A stretch of DNA of 64,000 bases from Pyropia haitanensis (lineage: Eukaryota > Rhodophyta > Bangiophyceae > Bangiales > Bangiaceae): assembly GCA_008729055.1 (NCBI GenBank), contig SDUX01000007.1:6668356-6732355 (forward strand), written 5' to 3'. Positions 31,522 to 42,952 of the stretch are shown in pieces. The notes beneath the pieces were generated by a model. It saw only the letters and a program-made list of their open reading frames with translations. It was not told where the DNA came from and ran no database searches. The translations under genes and the position numbers were made by a program. How positions within the stretch are numbered: position 1 is the first letter of the stretch; each line of letters starts with the position of its first letter.

Positions 31522-32686
31522 CCCGCGGGGCCGGGCGGCTCGGCCACCTCGGCCGCCGCGGCGGCGGGCGTCATGGTCGCCCAGTCGGGGGCGAGGCCCT
31601 CGCCGACCAGCTGCGCCAGCTGCCCCCAGGCGCGCCCGTTGGCCGGGTCCGCCGCGACGGCGGCGGCCCACTTGCGGGCGGCCGACGCGTAGCGGCCGCG
31701 GCCCATCTCGGCCCACGCCCAGCCGCGCCAGAGGGCGCCCCAGCCGGGCGCCGCCGCCGCGCCCGCCGCCCACACCACCCGCTCCGCCGCGTCGGCCGCC
31801 GCGTCGGCCGCCGCCGCCGCCGCCGCCGCCGCCCCCTCCCCTGTTGCTGCTGGCGCCGCTGCCGTGGCGGTGGCGGCGGCGGCGGCGGCAGCCGCAGCGC
31901 GGCGGCCGGCAAGCTCCGCGGCGAGCGGGTACAGCGCCCCGTGACCCGGCTCGTCGGCGACGCCCGCGGCCAGCGCGGCGGCGGCCCCCCCCGCATCCCC
32001 CATCGCCAGCCTCGACCGCGCCTGCAGCTGGTACAGCGCCCCCCGCGTGCCGGCAGCGACGCGCGGGATGCCCGCGTCGAGCAGCGCCGCCGCCGCGGCG
32101 GGCCGCGGCGGCGTGGCGCGCAGCTCCGCCGCCGCCGCCCGCGACAGCAGGTGCGCGTTGGCGGGGCACGCCGCGACGGCGCGGGCGAGCACCCGCCGCC
32201 GTGCGGCGGCGGTCGGTGATAGGCGTGCGAGGACTGACCAGGAGCGGCCGTCGGTGGGGTGGGCGGCGAGGTGCGCCTCGAGGGCGGCGGCCGTTTGGGG
32301 GGGGGGGGGGGGCGCCGCCGCCGCCGGCCACCACCCGCGCCGGCGGCCCCACCGGGGGGGGCCGCGCCGGTGCCAGTGCCGCCGGTGCTGCCGGTGCCGC
32401 CGGTGCTGCCGGTGCCGCCGGTGCTACCGGTACCGCCGGTGCCGCCGGTGCTGCCGGTGCCGCCGCCGTCGCGTCGGCGTTGGGGGGACGGGGGGGACGG
32501 CGACGGCTGCGCCGTGGACGCGGCGGGGGGTGTCCAGACAGCTGGAGCGGCCAGCGGGACGGCCGGCGTGCCCGCCGCGGGCCTTGGCCGCCGCGCCGCC
32601 GTGACCGCCGCTGGGACGGGAGGCAACCAGGCAGACGCCCGCAAGCCGGGGATGCCCGCCGGGACGAGAAACGCGGGCAGCGTCAT
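27612..32686 (-). CDS. Large HAT/TPR-repeat protein, probably organellar RNA metabolism; three frame breaks
   Basis: About 1690 residues if corrected. The start MTLPAFLVPAGIPGLRASAW begins a low-acid, Ala/Pro-rich leader resembling a plastid transit peptide, then a Gly-Thr repeat. The frame changes at a 16-G run (32297-32312) into AAALEAHLAAHPTDGRSW and onward TPR-like sequence. It changes again at a 12-C run (31241-31252), and returns at a 15-C run (30213-30227). Repeats keep the helical-pair pattern in every segment, for example AWLSLAHIEKEAGRPEAA, AVYAAWARLEEGRGG, AWEAWARLEARRRQYGAA and LLVTGRLERGSGNVAAARAAY. The WxxWAxLE form is of HAT type, as in RNA-processing scaffolds. HCF107/MBB1-like proteins that stabilise plastid transcripts are one candidate. 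A nuclear Prp6-like role is less favoured because of the leader. The identity is not secure. Confidence 0.65.
32367..32466. repeat. 9/18-bp minisatellite coding a Gly-Thr repeat
   Basis: Tandem copies of CCGGTGCTG and CCGGTGCCG alternate. On the minus strand they encode repeated GGTGST within the leader region of the HAT/TPR gene. The period is a multiple of three, which fits length change by slippage without a frame change. Confidence 0.8.
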
Positions 32687-34203
32687 GGCGGCCGCGCGTG
32701 GGAGCCGCAAGAGGCAGGGGAAGGGTGGGCCGGAAGGAGGGGCTGCGGTGGTCACCGCGGGGGAAGATCACGGGGGAGCGGCGGGGGAGGGCGGAGGGGG
32801 GGGGAAGGGGGGGGCGAGGGCGCCTGGGGAGGGGGTGGCTGTCGGGGAGGGACCGACGGCGGCTGGGGCGGCGAGCGTGTGGCAGAGGAGATCAACCGCG
32901 GTGGCAGACCAAAACCGAGTCGAAGCGGATGAAGCAAGCGCGCCCCCGGCAGGCGCTTGACCCCCACATGTACTTAAACTACCAAACCAAAAGAGGTGCA
33001 AGACCGAGGACGCCGCCAAAAACGAAAAATTGGCCAGCAACCGCACCCGCCACCCGGTCGGGGCGGGCGTCGCGGCCACGCCCGTCGGGGCGACAAAAAA
33101 AAAAAAAAAAAATGGTCGGGGGGGGGCGGGCGGAAAGCCGGCAAACCAACCCCGCCACGCCGCGGCGGCGCGGATTCGCGGCGCCGCACCGCGCGCGCGA
33201 CCGCACCGCCGCCGGCTCGTGGGGAGAGATCGAACCCACGACGCGCACGGGGGGGGGGGCGGGAGCGGGGGGGAGCGGCGGGTGCCGCACCGCATCCGAA
33301 TCGTCGGGCGTCCATCCCGTCCGGGGTTCGGGCCTGGGCGGCGGGGGCACACGCCGCGCGTCCGTGCCAACGTCCATGGAGCCTGGCCGCGGCGGCTGCG
33401 CCATCCGCGTCCACCAGCCACGGGCGGTGCGGCAGCCGGCCACAGGCCGCCGCGGCGGGAACTCCCGCGCCCGACCATCGGGGCGGCGGCGGCGGCGCCC
33501 GCGCGCGGCGACCACCGCGCGGTGCAGCGCCGCCCGCAAAAACCGAAAACGGCCACCCCCGCGCCCAGGCCGCGGCGCGCGGCCGTCCGATCTCGCCCCC
33601 CCAGCCATGACCCAGCCCTTTTGGTGGTGGTCGCGGCCGTTTGGGTGCGCGCCGGGGGGCGCGCCGAGGCGACAGGAGCCGCGGGGGAGGGGTGGAAGAG
33701 TGGCAGGTGGGAGAGCAGGCGTGGGGGGGGGTTGGGGGGGAAGGGGCAGCCGGGGGAAAGGGGGGGATTGGCATGCGGGTAGAGGGGGGGGAGGAGAGTG
33801 GGGCCGTAGGGGGTAGGAGGCACCGCAGGCGCCGTCCCTGCGACTCGCCGGGGACAAGAGGTGGGGGGGGGCACCCACCTTGCGAGTCCCAACCCCCCTG
33901 CCACCCTTTCCCCGCGGCAGCCGCAGCGGCAGCGGCGGCAGCGGCGGCAGCGGCAGCAGCAGCGGCGGCGGCGGCGACAGCAGCGTCGGCAACGGAGACA
34001 CGGCAGCGGCAGCGGCAGCGGCGGCGTCGACGGCGGCTGTAGCGGCTTTGGCGGCGGAGCGACGGCAGCGGCAACAACAGCGGCAGCGTCGGCGGGCGCT
34101 CACACCAAGCGCGCCCGCACGGGGAAAGGGGGGGGGGGGGGGTGGGGCGGTAGGGAAAAGGGACCGCGGTGGAGGAGAGCGCCCCAGCCCGCCACCCACC
34201 GCG
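32687..34203. other. Intergenic between two minus-strand genes
   Basis: Holds the promoter side of the HAT/TPR gene and the 3' flank of the next gene. It is G-rich on the plus strand, with a run of about 18 A at 33093-33110 and, from about 33900 to 34090, an AGCGGC-type trinucleotide repeat. No accepted gene; a tRNA-like T-arm near 33215 was examined and rejected. Confidence 0.4.
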
Positions 34204-35019
34204 TCACACCTTGTCGCGGAGGGACCCCGCATAGACGACGAGGTCATCGGCGGCGGCCGCGACGCCATCCGCGTCTGGCGGCGGCGGCGGCAGCGGCGGC
34301 GGCGGCGGCGGGGGTGCCGGCGCGGCCGCCGCCACCGCCGACGGGCCGCCGCCCGCCGCCTCCGTTACCGCCGCGGCCGCCGCGGCCGCCGCGGCGACCG
34401 CGGCCTCGGCGGGCGTGCCACCCGCCGCGACCGCCGCGGCCGACGCGGCGGCGGCCGCCGCTTCCGCCGCCGCCCGCACCGACAGCGTGGACGGCGGCGC
34501 GGCGGCGGCGGCACCCGCCGTGGCCGGCGGCGCGGCGGGCGGTGCCGCCAGTGGGGCGGCGGCGGGTGCCGCCGCCGGTGGGGGGGCCCCAGCGGCCGCC
34601 GCGGGGCCCGCCGTAACGACGCCACCGGGGGGGACGGCGGGAGCGCCGGGGCGGCCGCGCGCGCCCCCGCGGCGGCCCCCATCATGGTGGCCGCCGCCGC
34701 CGCCGCCCGCACCGCGGCGGCCGTCCGTGCCGTCGCGGCGGCCGCCGCGGTGCGGGCGGCGGCGGCAGCCACAAACGCGGCGCCGTCCGACACGGCGGCG
34801 GGGGCGACCGCCGCAGGGGCGGGTGCCGCCGCCGACACGGGCGCCGCCACGGCCGCGGGCGGGCGTTCGGGGGTGGCGGCGGCCGCGGCCGGCGGGCGTG
34901 CTGGTGCCGCCGCCGGTCCGGCGGCGGCGGCGGTGGTGGCGGCGGCGGCGCCCGCTTCCCTCCCCCCCCCCCCCCCCCCCGTGCCCTCGCCCTCGCCTCC
35001 TCCGCCACCACCACCACCA

Positions 35020-35051
<32 letters not shown>

Positions 35052-37529
35052 ACCACCACCCCCCCCCCCCCCGCCCCCCCGGCGCCCTCTTTCCCCTTCT
35101 TCTTGATCGCCTTGATCTCCTGCAGCGCAAACGACCGGTAGTCGCCCTTGGTGCCGCTCCCGGCCAGCATCCGCGCCTCGACCGACAGCGCGTGCGCGGC
35201 GGCCGCGGCGGGCGCCAGCCCGCCGTGCTCCCGGCACAGGTCGTAGAGCTTATCCGCCATTGCCTGGCGGATCTTGTGCGGCACGACCGGCGGCAGCGCG
35301 CCGCCGCGCGCGAGCGAGTGCTCGGGGAAGGGCACCACGGGGCGGTGGGCGCGGTCCTCGGGCGACACCGCGGCGGGGGTGGTGGTCGCGGCCGCCGCTG
35401 ACGCCGACGACGACCCGTCGCGCCGGCGGGGGGAGCCCGCCGCCGCAGACGCCCGCGACGACGACGTGGCCGCCGCTTTGGATGAGCCCCCAGCTTTCCG
35501 CTCCGACGCGCCCTTTGCTGTGCCGCCCGCCAGCCGCGACGACGACGAACCCCCCCCGCCGACGCGCCCGAGCGGCTACGCGAGCCGGTCGCAGCGGCGG
35601 GGGCCCCCGAGCCGCTGCGGGAGCTCCCACTGGTGCGGCCGCCGCGGCCGGCCACCGCCGCCGCCGCACGCGCGCGCGCCGCTTCGACAAACTGCACCGA
35701 CGGCGTCGACGCGGCGCCGCTGCCGCCGCCGGCAGACCCCTTGCGGCGGTCCCCCGTGGCGCCACCGTCGCCGGCCGCCGCGCCTGGCCCGCCGCCGCCG
35801 CCGCCGCCGCCGCCGCTGCCGCCGCCCGGGGGTCCCAGCTTGGCCGCCAGCGCCGCCGCGACGCGCGCGGCGGCGGCGAGCGACGGCGCAAGCTGGCGGC
35901 TCGCCGCGGCGGCCGCCGCGGCCCCCGAGCCCGTCGACGGTTTTTTGGCACCCGCGGTCACCGCTTTGGCCGCCGCGCCGCCGCCGCTGGCGGCGGCGCC
36001 GCCGCTGCCGCTGCCCGACCGCCCGCGCTTGGAAGACAGGATGGACCGGGAGGACGTCGCGGCGGCGGCGTCCCGGTCCGCGGCGCCGCCGCCGCCGCCG
36101 CGGGCGGCTGTCGCGGACCGGCGGGCGCGGTCGCCCCCGGCTGGCGCGTCGGCCGACAGCCAGGGGGTGGTGGCGGTCCACGAGGACGACGCCCCGCCCT
36201 TGCGGCCAGGGGAGTGCGCCCCCGCCGCCGCCCCCGCCGCCGCCCCCGCCGCCTCCTCGCCGTCATCGTCGTCATCGTACGGAGAGGCGGCGGCACGCGC
36301 GCTGCGCGGGGACGCACGGGCGGCCGCCGCCGCCGCCGCCGCCGTCGACAGCCGTGGCCGCTTGGCCGGCGGCGCGCCGCCACCCGCCGCCGCGGCCTGC
36401 GCCGCCGCCGCCGCCGCCGCTGGTGGTGGCGTCGTCGACGGTGGCGGTGGCGGCCGGGACGCCGCGGCCGGCGGCGGCGGCGCCGCGGCCAGTGGCGCCG
36501 CCGCGGCCGGTGGCGCCGCCGGCCACTGCGCGGGCGCGACCGTCACGGCGGGCCGCGGGGTGGCGAGGACGACCGCGGCGAGCGACGGCGGCGCCGTCAC
36601 GCCGCGCGCGGCGAGGCGGCGGAGCCGCGGATCCCGCGACGCGGCCATGCTGCCGCCGCCAGCGCCAGCGGCGGCGGCCGCCCATGGCGGCGCGCTTGCA
36701 GCGGCGGCGGCAGCAACGGCGGCGGCGGCGGCGGCGGCGAGCGGCGGGGGCGGCGGCACCCACCGGCGGCTCCCCCCCCCCTCTGCCCCAAACCCCACCG
36801 CTGGCGCCGGCGGTGGCGCCACCGCCGGCTGCGGCGGCGGCGGCGGCGGCAGCCACGCGGCAGACACTGCCGGCGGCGGCGCGGGCGCCGGCACCACCGC
36901 CGGCGGCGGCGCCACGACGGTCGCCCCCCCCCCCCCCCCCCCAGCGGGGATCGCGCCCCCCCAGCAGGCCGCCAACGACGCCACTCGCGCTCATGGCGCG
37001 GAGGAGCTCGACCAGCTTGCTCCCCGCCGCCGCGTCGAGGCCCCCCCCCGCCGGCAGTGGCGGCGGCGGCGGTCCGCCGACGCCGCCCGCGGCCGGCGCA
37101 CCCGCTGCCAGCGCGCCGGGGGGGGGGGGGGGGAGACGGCACCACCGTAGCGCGGCGCCGGCAGGGGGATGCCAGCGCCGTACGTGGGGGGGTGGGGGGG
37201 GGGGGCGCCGCCATAGCGTGGGGGGGGGGGATGTCCGCCGCCGCGTACGCGGGGGGGCCCGCCGCGTCGGAAAAAGGGGGGGGGGGGGGGGTACCGGCCG
37301 CCGCCGCCGGTGGGGGAACGCTCCAGGGGTGGGGGGGCGGCGGGGCGCCCGCGGCCGCGTAGGCCGCGCCGCCGCCACCGTCGCCGCCGCCGCCGGCGCC
37401 GCCGGCAGCGCCCCACCGCCGGGAACCGGCGCCACCGTCAGCACCGCCGTCGCCGCCGTCGCCGCCTGGGTGGGGCGCCGCCGCCGCCGGCGCGCCGGCG
37501 CTGCTGGCGGGCGCGTCGACACCCGACAT
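34204..37529 (-). CDS. Low-complexity nuclear-type protein with a DPRL motif, several frame breaks
   Basis: Start MSGVDAPASSAGAP at 37529, end ADDLVVYAGSLRDKV at 34204. Coding sense passes between all three frames at C runs (about 37277-37289 or 37220-37229, 37120-37132, 36940-36951, 35550-35557, 35058-35080) and near a G run at 34628-34633. Segments in order: a Pro/Tyr-rich part with PTYGAGIPLPAPRYGG; a short helix, SKLVELLRAMSASGVVGGLL; DPRLRRLAARG; a basic nuclear signal, PAKRPRLS; Ser/Arg-rich linkers; and one well-folded-looking stretch at about 35120-35290 (VPHKIRQAMADKLYDLCREH then ARMLAGSGTKGDYRSFAL). The end is very Ala-rich. DPRL and the LLxxLxxxG helix recall mRNA 3'-end factors such as Pcf11, but no CID was found. 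I do not recognise it with confidence. Confidence 0.5.
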
Positions 37530-38697
37530 GCTGAGGAGGGGGTCTCTGGGGGGGGGGGGGGGGGGGACGATGAGCAGGGGGGGGAGGAGGGGAAGCGGTT
37601 GGGTGGTGGTGGGCTCCACGGGGTATGGGCCGTGTCGGGGGAGCGGCGAGCAGGATCCTAAAGGACGACGCGGGATAAGTAGCGACGCGAGGCCGTGGGC
37701 GGGGGGGGGAGGGGGGGGGGCGAGTGGGGCGGGGGGGGGGGGCGAGTCGGGCGGGGGGGGGGAGGCGGGGGGAAAGAAGGGGGGGACCACGCCGCGGAGC
37801 AACGGACTGGGGCGGCGGCGAGCCGGCCTGGCGGGGCGGCTCGATGGCGCGGCGCGGCGGAGTTTTCTTCCGCCGCGTCCGTGCAGGCGCTCGCGGGGGT
37901 TTGAAACCGGGCACATTGGCGGCGTTTCTGCTGTCCAAATTGGCGGGGGCAGGGGGACCGCAGCATCCGTGGCTGGCGCGACAGGCCCCGCCGTCAGACT
38001 GTACCGGGATTCCGCATTGATTTGAGAAGTACAACTGGATCGACCACCGACCCTGGGTGCGCTTTCATGATCGAAACGAGTGAATCATGCGCTCCTTCGA
38101 ATGGATCGACTGGAGCGAGAAATCATCAATGCCCAGACCAATTACAGTTCCCTTTGGAATTCGAGTCGACGGCTGCGGCGGCACGGCCGCTTGCCGGCCG
38201 GAGGGTGTCAGCGCCTCGACACCGGCAGCCACCGCGGCAGTGGCGGCGACCGCGTCGCTGCGGCGGCAGAGGCTGCTGGGCGGCGACGGCGCTCCCCCCC
38301 GCCTCGACGCGTGGTGGTGGCTGTGGTGGTGCGCGGGCGTGGCGGCGGCCATCCAGTCTGCCCGAGCAGCCTCATCCCCGCCGCGCCTCGGTCGAGGCGT
38401 GTGACGCTGCGCGGCTTGGCGCCGTGCCCGCCTGGCAAGCCGCCCGCCTGCCCGCCCTCCCGGTCGCCGCGGCGCGCCGCTGCGGGGTGAGGGTACACGG
38501 GCTGGCTGCCCATTTGGTTCCCTTGTGTGCTGCTCCCCCCCCTCACCCCCTCTGGCTCTGTTCCTCCCTGTCGCCGGCCGTGCGCGCCCCCGTCTATTCA
38601 CCTCCCCCTTCTGCCTCTGGCCCCTCTTCCACTCTCACGCATCCTGTGCCGCCCTCCCCTCCCTGGTCCCGCCCGTGTAGACCACCCCACCGCCACC
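37530..38697. promoter_or_regulatory. Divergent intergenic region upstream of UDP-xylose synthase
   Basis: Separates the start of the DPRL protein (-) from the start of the decarboxylase (+). The left third is G-run-rich; a lower-GC patch lies at about 37905-38165. From about 38520 to the start codon the plus strand is pyrimidine-rich, as expected for a 5' leader. No TATA-like box is obvious. Confidence 0.45.
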
Positions 38698-39807
38698 ATG
38701 ACGACCTCTACCGACGGCGCCGCCGCCGCCGGCGCGGCGGCCGCCCCCGTAGACGTGCAACGGCAGGGTGCCGAGGCGCTGGACCGCCTCGCGTCGTGGC
38801 GTGGGGACAACGCGCCCAACCGGCCGGCGTCGCACATGCGCATCCTGGTGACAGGCGGCGCCGGCTTCATCGGTTCCCACTTGGTGGACCGGCTGATGGA
38901 GGAGGGCAACGAGGTGATTGTGGTGGACTCGCTGTTCACGGGCAAAAAGTCCAACATTGAGCGCTGGCGGTCGCACCCCAACTTTGAGTTCTTTCGCCAC
39001 GACGTCATTGAGCCGTTTACCGCCGAGGTGGACCAGATTTATCACCTCGCCTGCCCGGCGTCGCCCGTCCACTACAAGTACAATGCGATTCGGACGCTCA
39101 AGACGGGCGTCCTCGGCACGCTCAACATGCTCGGCCTGGCCAAGCGCGTCGGCGCCACCTTCCTCCTCGCCTCCACGTCGGAGGTGTATGGCGACCCGCT
39201 GGTGCACCCCCAGACGGAGGAGTACTGGGGGAATGTCAACCCTATCGGCGTCCGTTCGTGCTATGACGAGTCCAAGCGCGTCGCCGAGACGATGGCGTTT
39301 GATTACCACCGGCAGCACGGGGTGGCCATCCGCGTCGTGCGCATCTTCAACACGTATGGCCCGCGGATGGTGGAGAATGACGGGCGGGTGGTGTCCAACT
39401 TTGTCTCGCAGGCGCTCCGCGGCCAGCCGCTGACCGTCTATGGTGATGGCTCCCAGACGCGCTCCTTTTGCTACGTCGCGGACCTCGTCGACGGCCTCAT
39501 CCGCATGATGAACAGCAGCCACACGGGGCCGTTCAATCTGGGCAACCCGGGCGAGTTTTCGATGCTGGAGCTGGCGCAGCTGATCAAGGACCAAGTGGAC
39601 CCGACGAGTGACATCAAGTACCTGCCCGCCACGCCCGACGACCCGGCCAAGCGCAAGCCCGACATTACCAAGGCGAGCGCCCACCTCGGCTGGTCCCCGG
39701 GGGTGCCCCTCAAGGCTGGCCTCACCGAGATGATTGCCGACTTTCGCGAGCGGATCGGGGAGGGGGTCAAGGCGCCATCGCCACAGGGAGGGGGGGCATC
39801 GTCCTAG
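38698..39807 (+). CDS. UXS: UDP-glucuronic acid decarboxylase (UDP-xylose synthase)
   Basis: Converts UDP-glucuronate to UDP-xylose with bound NAD, supplying xylose for cell-wall and storage polymers and glycoproteins. The protein has 369 residues in one exon. After a 45-residue Ala-rich lead it shows the Rossmann motif [12 protein letters not shown] (Gly53, Gly56, Gly59) and Asp77 at the end of the second strand. STSEVYGDP follows, then the active-site Tyr189 and Lys193 in SCYDESKR. The substrate-binding blocks [10 protein letters not shown] and [15 protein letters not shown] are present. The extended short-chain dehydrogenase fold is complete at normal length. No signal anchor precedes the domain, so this is a soluble cytosolic form. 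The ATG in CCACCATGA is preferred over an open upstream extension. Uninterrupted frame and balanced composition contrast with its neighbours. Confidence 0.96.
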   Translation: MTTSTDGAAAAGAAAAPVDVQRQGAEALDRLASWRGDNAPNRPASHMRILVTGGAGFIGSHLVDRLMEEGNEVIVVDSLFTGKKSNIERWRSHPNFEFFRHDVIEPFTAEVDQIYHLACPASPVHYKYNAIRTLKTGVLGTLNMLGLAKRVGATFLLASTSEVYGDPLVHPQTEEYWGNVNPIGVRSCYDESKRVAETMAFDYHRQHGVAIRVVRIFNTYGPRMVENDGRVVSNFVSQALRGQPLTVYGDGSQTRSFCYVADLVDGLIRMMNSSHTGPFNLGNPGEFSMLELAQLIKDQVDPTSDIKYLPATPDDPAKRKPDITKASAHLGWSPGVPLKAGLTEMIADFRERIGEGVKAPSPQGGGASS

Positions 39808-40419
39808 GTCCCCAGCCCGTGTACGTAGGGGGGTGCGGGGGGTCGCACGTGGGAGCGGGTGGCTCGTGTAGGGGGCAGCGCGACGAAAGGAGGCGGTCTC
39901 GGGCGTGAGGGCCGGCAATGGGACAGCAGCACGAGACAGACATGGCTGCCAGTGCCCGTCCAAATTGTAAAGAAAAGCTTGTTTTATTGAATAGTATTCG
40001 TAAATTTGCCACCGAATTTGGACGAGAGCCATCTGTTGGAGTGTAACCGTGTGTAACATCTATTAATAGGTGAAAGACTGCGCGAAACCGGAGCGCTGAG
40101 GGTTGTTGCGCCCGCCTGTGGCTATCGATATAGAGAGAAGTGGAAAGTGCTGGGATCAGCGGCCACGGCCGTGGCGCGGTGGTGCGGGGAGCAGGGGGTC
40201 GGGTGCTTGGGTGCGGGGGGGGGCAGGAGAGCGGGGGAAGCCGCTGTGAGTTACGTCGATGTACAGGTGCACACAGAGTATTCGAACTTGCGCACCGCCG
40301 ACCTGGCTCAACGGTTGGGCGCACGTTTTGTGTTCCCACAGCGGCACTCGTTCATCCACCGCGGCAGCTGCAATCTTCTACAGGTACACGGCCGCGTCCT
40401 CCGCCAGTGCCGCTGCTGC
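39808..40419. other. Intergenic with an AT-rich patch
   Basis: Lies between the convergent ends of the decarboxylase and the small minus-strand gene. An AT-rich stretch at about 39960-40070 probably contains 3'-end signals. No gene recognised. Confidence 0.4.
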
Positions 40420-40701
40420 TCAGACACGCGCGTCCGTCGTGTTTGGAGGAAGCCAGTGCTGACGCGTGGCAGACGCGGAGCCGCTGGACGAAACTATGGG
40501 AGAGGTGGGCGCGGAGCGCAGCGGCGAGGTGGGCGCGGAGCCAGACGGTGACGGACCGCCCCTGATGTACTCCTCCTTATACTCGTTGTAGCTCCAGCCC
40601 TTCGCAACGCGCTCGCGCTCACGTCGGCGCGCACGAATGCGCTGCTGCTTCACCTGCATCTTCTCGAGGTGCCGCGCCTCCGCCGCATCAGCTGGCACCA
40701 T
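40420..40701 (-). CDS. Small basic protein of unknown function
   Basis: 93 residues from MVPADAAEARHLEKMQ; an in-frame Met 16 codons upstream (40749) is a second possible start. A charged helical stretch (HLEKMQVKQQRIRARRRERE) leads into KGWSYNEYKEEYIRGG, then a Ser/Pro tail with the direct repeat SAPTSP. Composition is balanced, with Lys, Glu, Tyr and Trp, unlike the chance frames around it, so it is believed to be coding. The charged helix followed by an aromatic patch could bind RNA or a larger complex, but the family is not recognised. Confidence 0.55.
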   Translation of the reverse strand: MVPADAAEARHLEKMQVKQQRIRARRRERERVAKGWSYNEYKEEYIRGGPSPSGSAPTSPLRSAPTSPIVSSSGSASATRQHWLPPNTTDARV

Positions 40702-41567
40702 GGCTGCGCGTCCGGCCGAGAGAGGAGGGGAGCGGCGGGATTGAGACACCAGGGCTGGGAGACTGGCTCACCCGCGGACGCCTTTTGCCGTCGGGCCAAG
40801 CGGTGGCCCGTCCCAGGCCTCGCTGTCTTTAAGACGGTTCGAGGGGGTTCACGCCAGGGCCCCCCGCCCGCCTTTGACGGCCGGAGGGGAGGGAAAGGAT
40901 AATGCATCCTATCCTTCCATGGCTCCCCTCTCCTCCGACGGCCTGAGGGAAAGAATCATGCGTCCCAGCCTTCTATGGTCCCTCTCGACCTGAGGTCGCA
41001 TGCTTCCATGCGGAGTTCCCCCGTTCCGATCAGGTAGGAAGACCAGGCCGTGCGGGGGATGCTCGTCTGCCACGGCGGCAAGCTCGGCCGGACCATTGAC
41101 GGGCTGGGGGGGGGGGGGGGGGCTGGACGCTGGACGCCCTGCTCGGGGGGGGGGGTGGGGCGACCCGCCGCCACCCGTGGGTGGGGACGACCACTGGTCG
41201 GGGGGGGCGGGGGGGGGGGGCGGGGCGGCGCTCGCCATTGAAAAGCTCCCACGTAGCACCACGTGTTCCGTTTGGCTTTTGCTTTGGTTTCATTAGAGAG
41301 CTTCGACATGAGCTGCGTGGTTACCAAATGTGGCGACACACGTCGAGATACCCACATTTGTACCGACGTCGAGCTTCGCCACGTACTCAAATATTGATTG
41401 GGCCGTCGCGCGCGTTCCCGCGGTCGGCCCAACAGAAACAAAGCCACTTCTGGCATATCGCCTTTTTCCGCACGTATTTAGGGCGCGTAACTGCACCTGT
41501 GAGTACTGCGTCTGGGACTGACAGCCCATACCGCGTTTAGAAGGGCCGCAGTGGCCGCCCGTACACG
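40702..41567. other. Intergenic with imperfect dyads
   Basis: Up to 41250 the sequence is GC-rich with G runs of 9-16 and no recognised gene. At about 41323-41366 ACCAAATGTGGCGAC faces GTCGAGATACCCACATTTGT, an imperfect hairpin. Its CAAATGTGG and GTCGAGATAC motifs recur in the hairpin at 43379 and in element F. Confidence 0.45.
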
Positions 41568-42952
41568 TGCGCAGTGATCCTTGTTACGGGATCCACGTCA
41601 AGAGCTCATCAAGCCCGGAAGGCTTGAAGAAACCTTGAATTTCCTTGAAGAGGGTCCTCTTCAAGCCGCCGCGCGCGGCCCGACACGGCCAGATTAGGTT
41701 CCGATCTGTACACTTAGTAGCAAAATAACAGCAAAGAAATACAACATTAACGTCGAGTAACACGTGCGTTAAGGAACATCTCTTTACAATCTAACTCAAG
41801 TTGAATCCGTATTGCAGTCCTCAGGGGGCGAGAAACTCGGCCCAATCGTGACCAACGACACGTCCCGACCGCCGGGCTTCAGACGTCCGATGGGACCGCG
41901 GAAGACGACACGACGCGGCCGCATCCGTGACCTGAGGCGCGTGCTCGGGTCATCACCAGCAGAGGAACCGACTCGATCTACAGCGCGGTGCTACGCACGA
42001 CGACCTTCACAGTCGCACAGTCTGTTACTGCACCAGTGCTCGTTTACAAAATCCGATGGCAATCTACCTCTTCATGTATGAGGGCATTGACTCTGTGCAC
42101 CCGCGTTGATGCGGGTTGGGCGACGGCAGGTGGAGAAATTCGGATTGACAACGAGGATTCGGGCCGAGATGACCATGCTTGAGATGTTTGTGCGGCGCAC
42201 GAACACACAAGACTTCGTCCTGTAGTGCAGCCAGACCCATACAGATGTCATGGCTATTTGTGGAGCGGCAGAGAGCGTGCGGACGAACCTAGTCGTCCTG
42301 GTCGCTATGTACCGCGGCGGTTGTTCCACGTCGCAACACATGCCATTGGGTGTTGCGGGACCAGGTACCAGCAAGCGGGCTTGTGTACTTCTCTCTACAA
42401 TAGATAAAAGCAGTCCACAGAGACGCGCCAGACCAGCGAGATACAGGATGCGTCGCGCGAGATCAACACCCCAGAACTTCGCAAGTGCCTCGTCCATCGT
42501 GGATAAACCCGTACTTTTTGTTCAAAGGAGGGTTCGAAAACGGTGGTCAGGGCCGTACTTGCATCAGAGTGCCGCGATTAGAAGCTCTTCAAAAAGTGAG
42601 CGGGGCACCTCCTCGGGGAGGGTGCTCTTGAATTGTGCTTGTAATCTCTTGAATTTTTCTTCAACCATTGACCGTCGGAACTCTTGTATGCCTCTCTGCA
42701 TAGCCCTCTCTCTGGATCGTCTGATGGTACCTCGTAGGTCGTCGACGGTCTCTGGGTCAGGTCGTTCTCAACCTTTTTTTAAGATCTCATCAAGAAACCG
42801 GCCTTTACGGGGCCTCCAGGAGGGGTCAAGTAGGCTACTTATCAAGTTTTCTGCAAGGTTCTGCGCTTGATGAGCTCTTGAAGTTGATCCAGCTTCTACG
42901 GGCTCTGCGGCTGGGCACTAGCCGCGCACGGACGTGTATGGCAGCACTGCGC
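41568..42952. mobile_element. TIR element B with GCGCAGTG ends and subterminal CTTGA motifs
   Basis: Left end GCGCAGTGATCC at 41568; right end CACTGCGC at 42945-42952. The inner terminal repeat 41589-41614 (GGATCCACGTCAAGAGCTCA and six more bases) matches the reverse complement of 42865-42890 at 24 of 26 positions. About 35 extra bases separate this repeat from the octamer on the right side. CTTGA/TCAAG pentamers crowd both ends. The interior is lower in GC and contains no recognised transposase. Closest relative in the window is element C. Confidence 0.75.

Noticed and set aside
33212..33245. tRNA-like T-arm on the minus strand (GTGGGTTCGATC then CCCCAC)
   Set aside because: With a TTCGATC loop the five-base stem does not pair, and no matching acceptor, D-arm or anticodon arm lies within reach.
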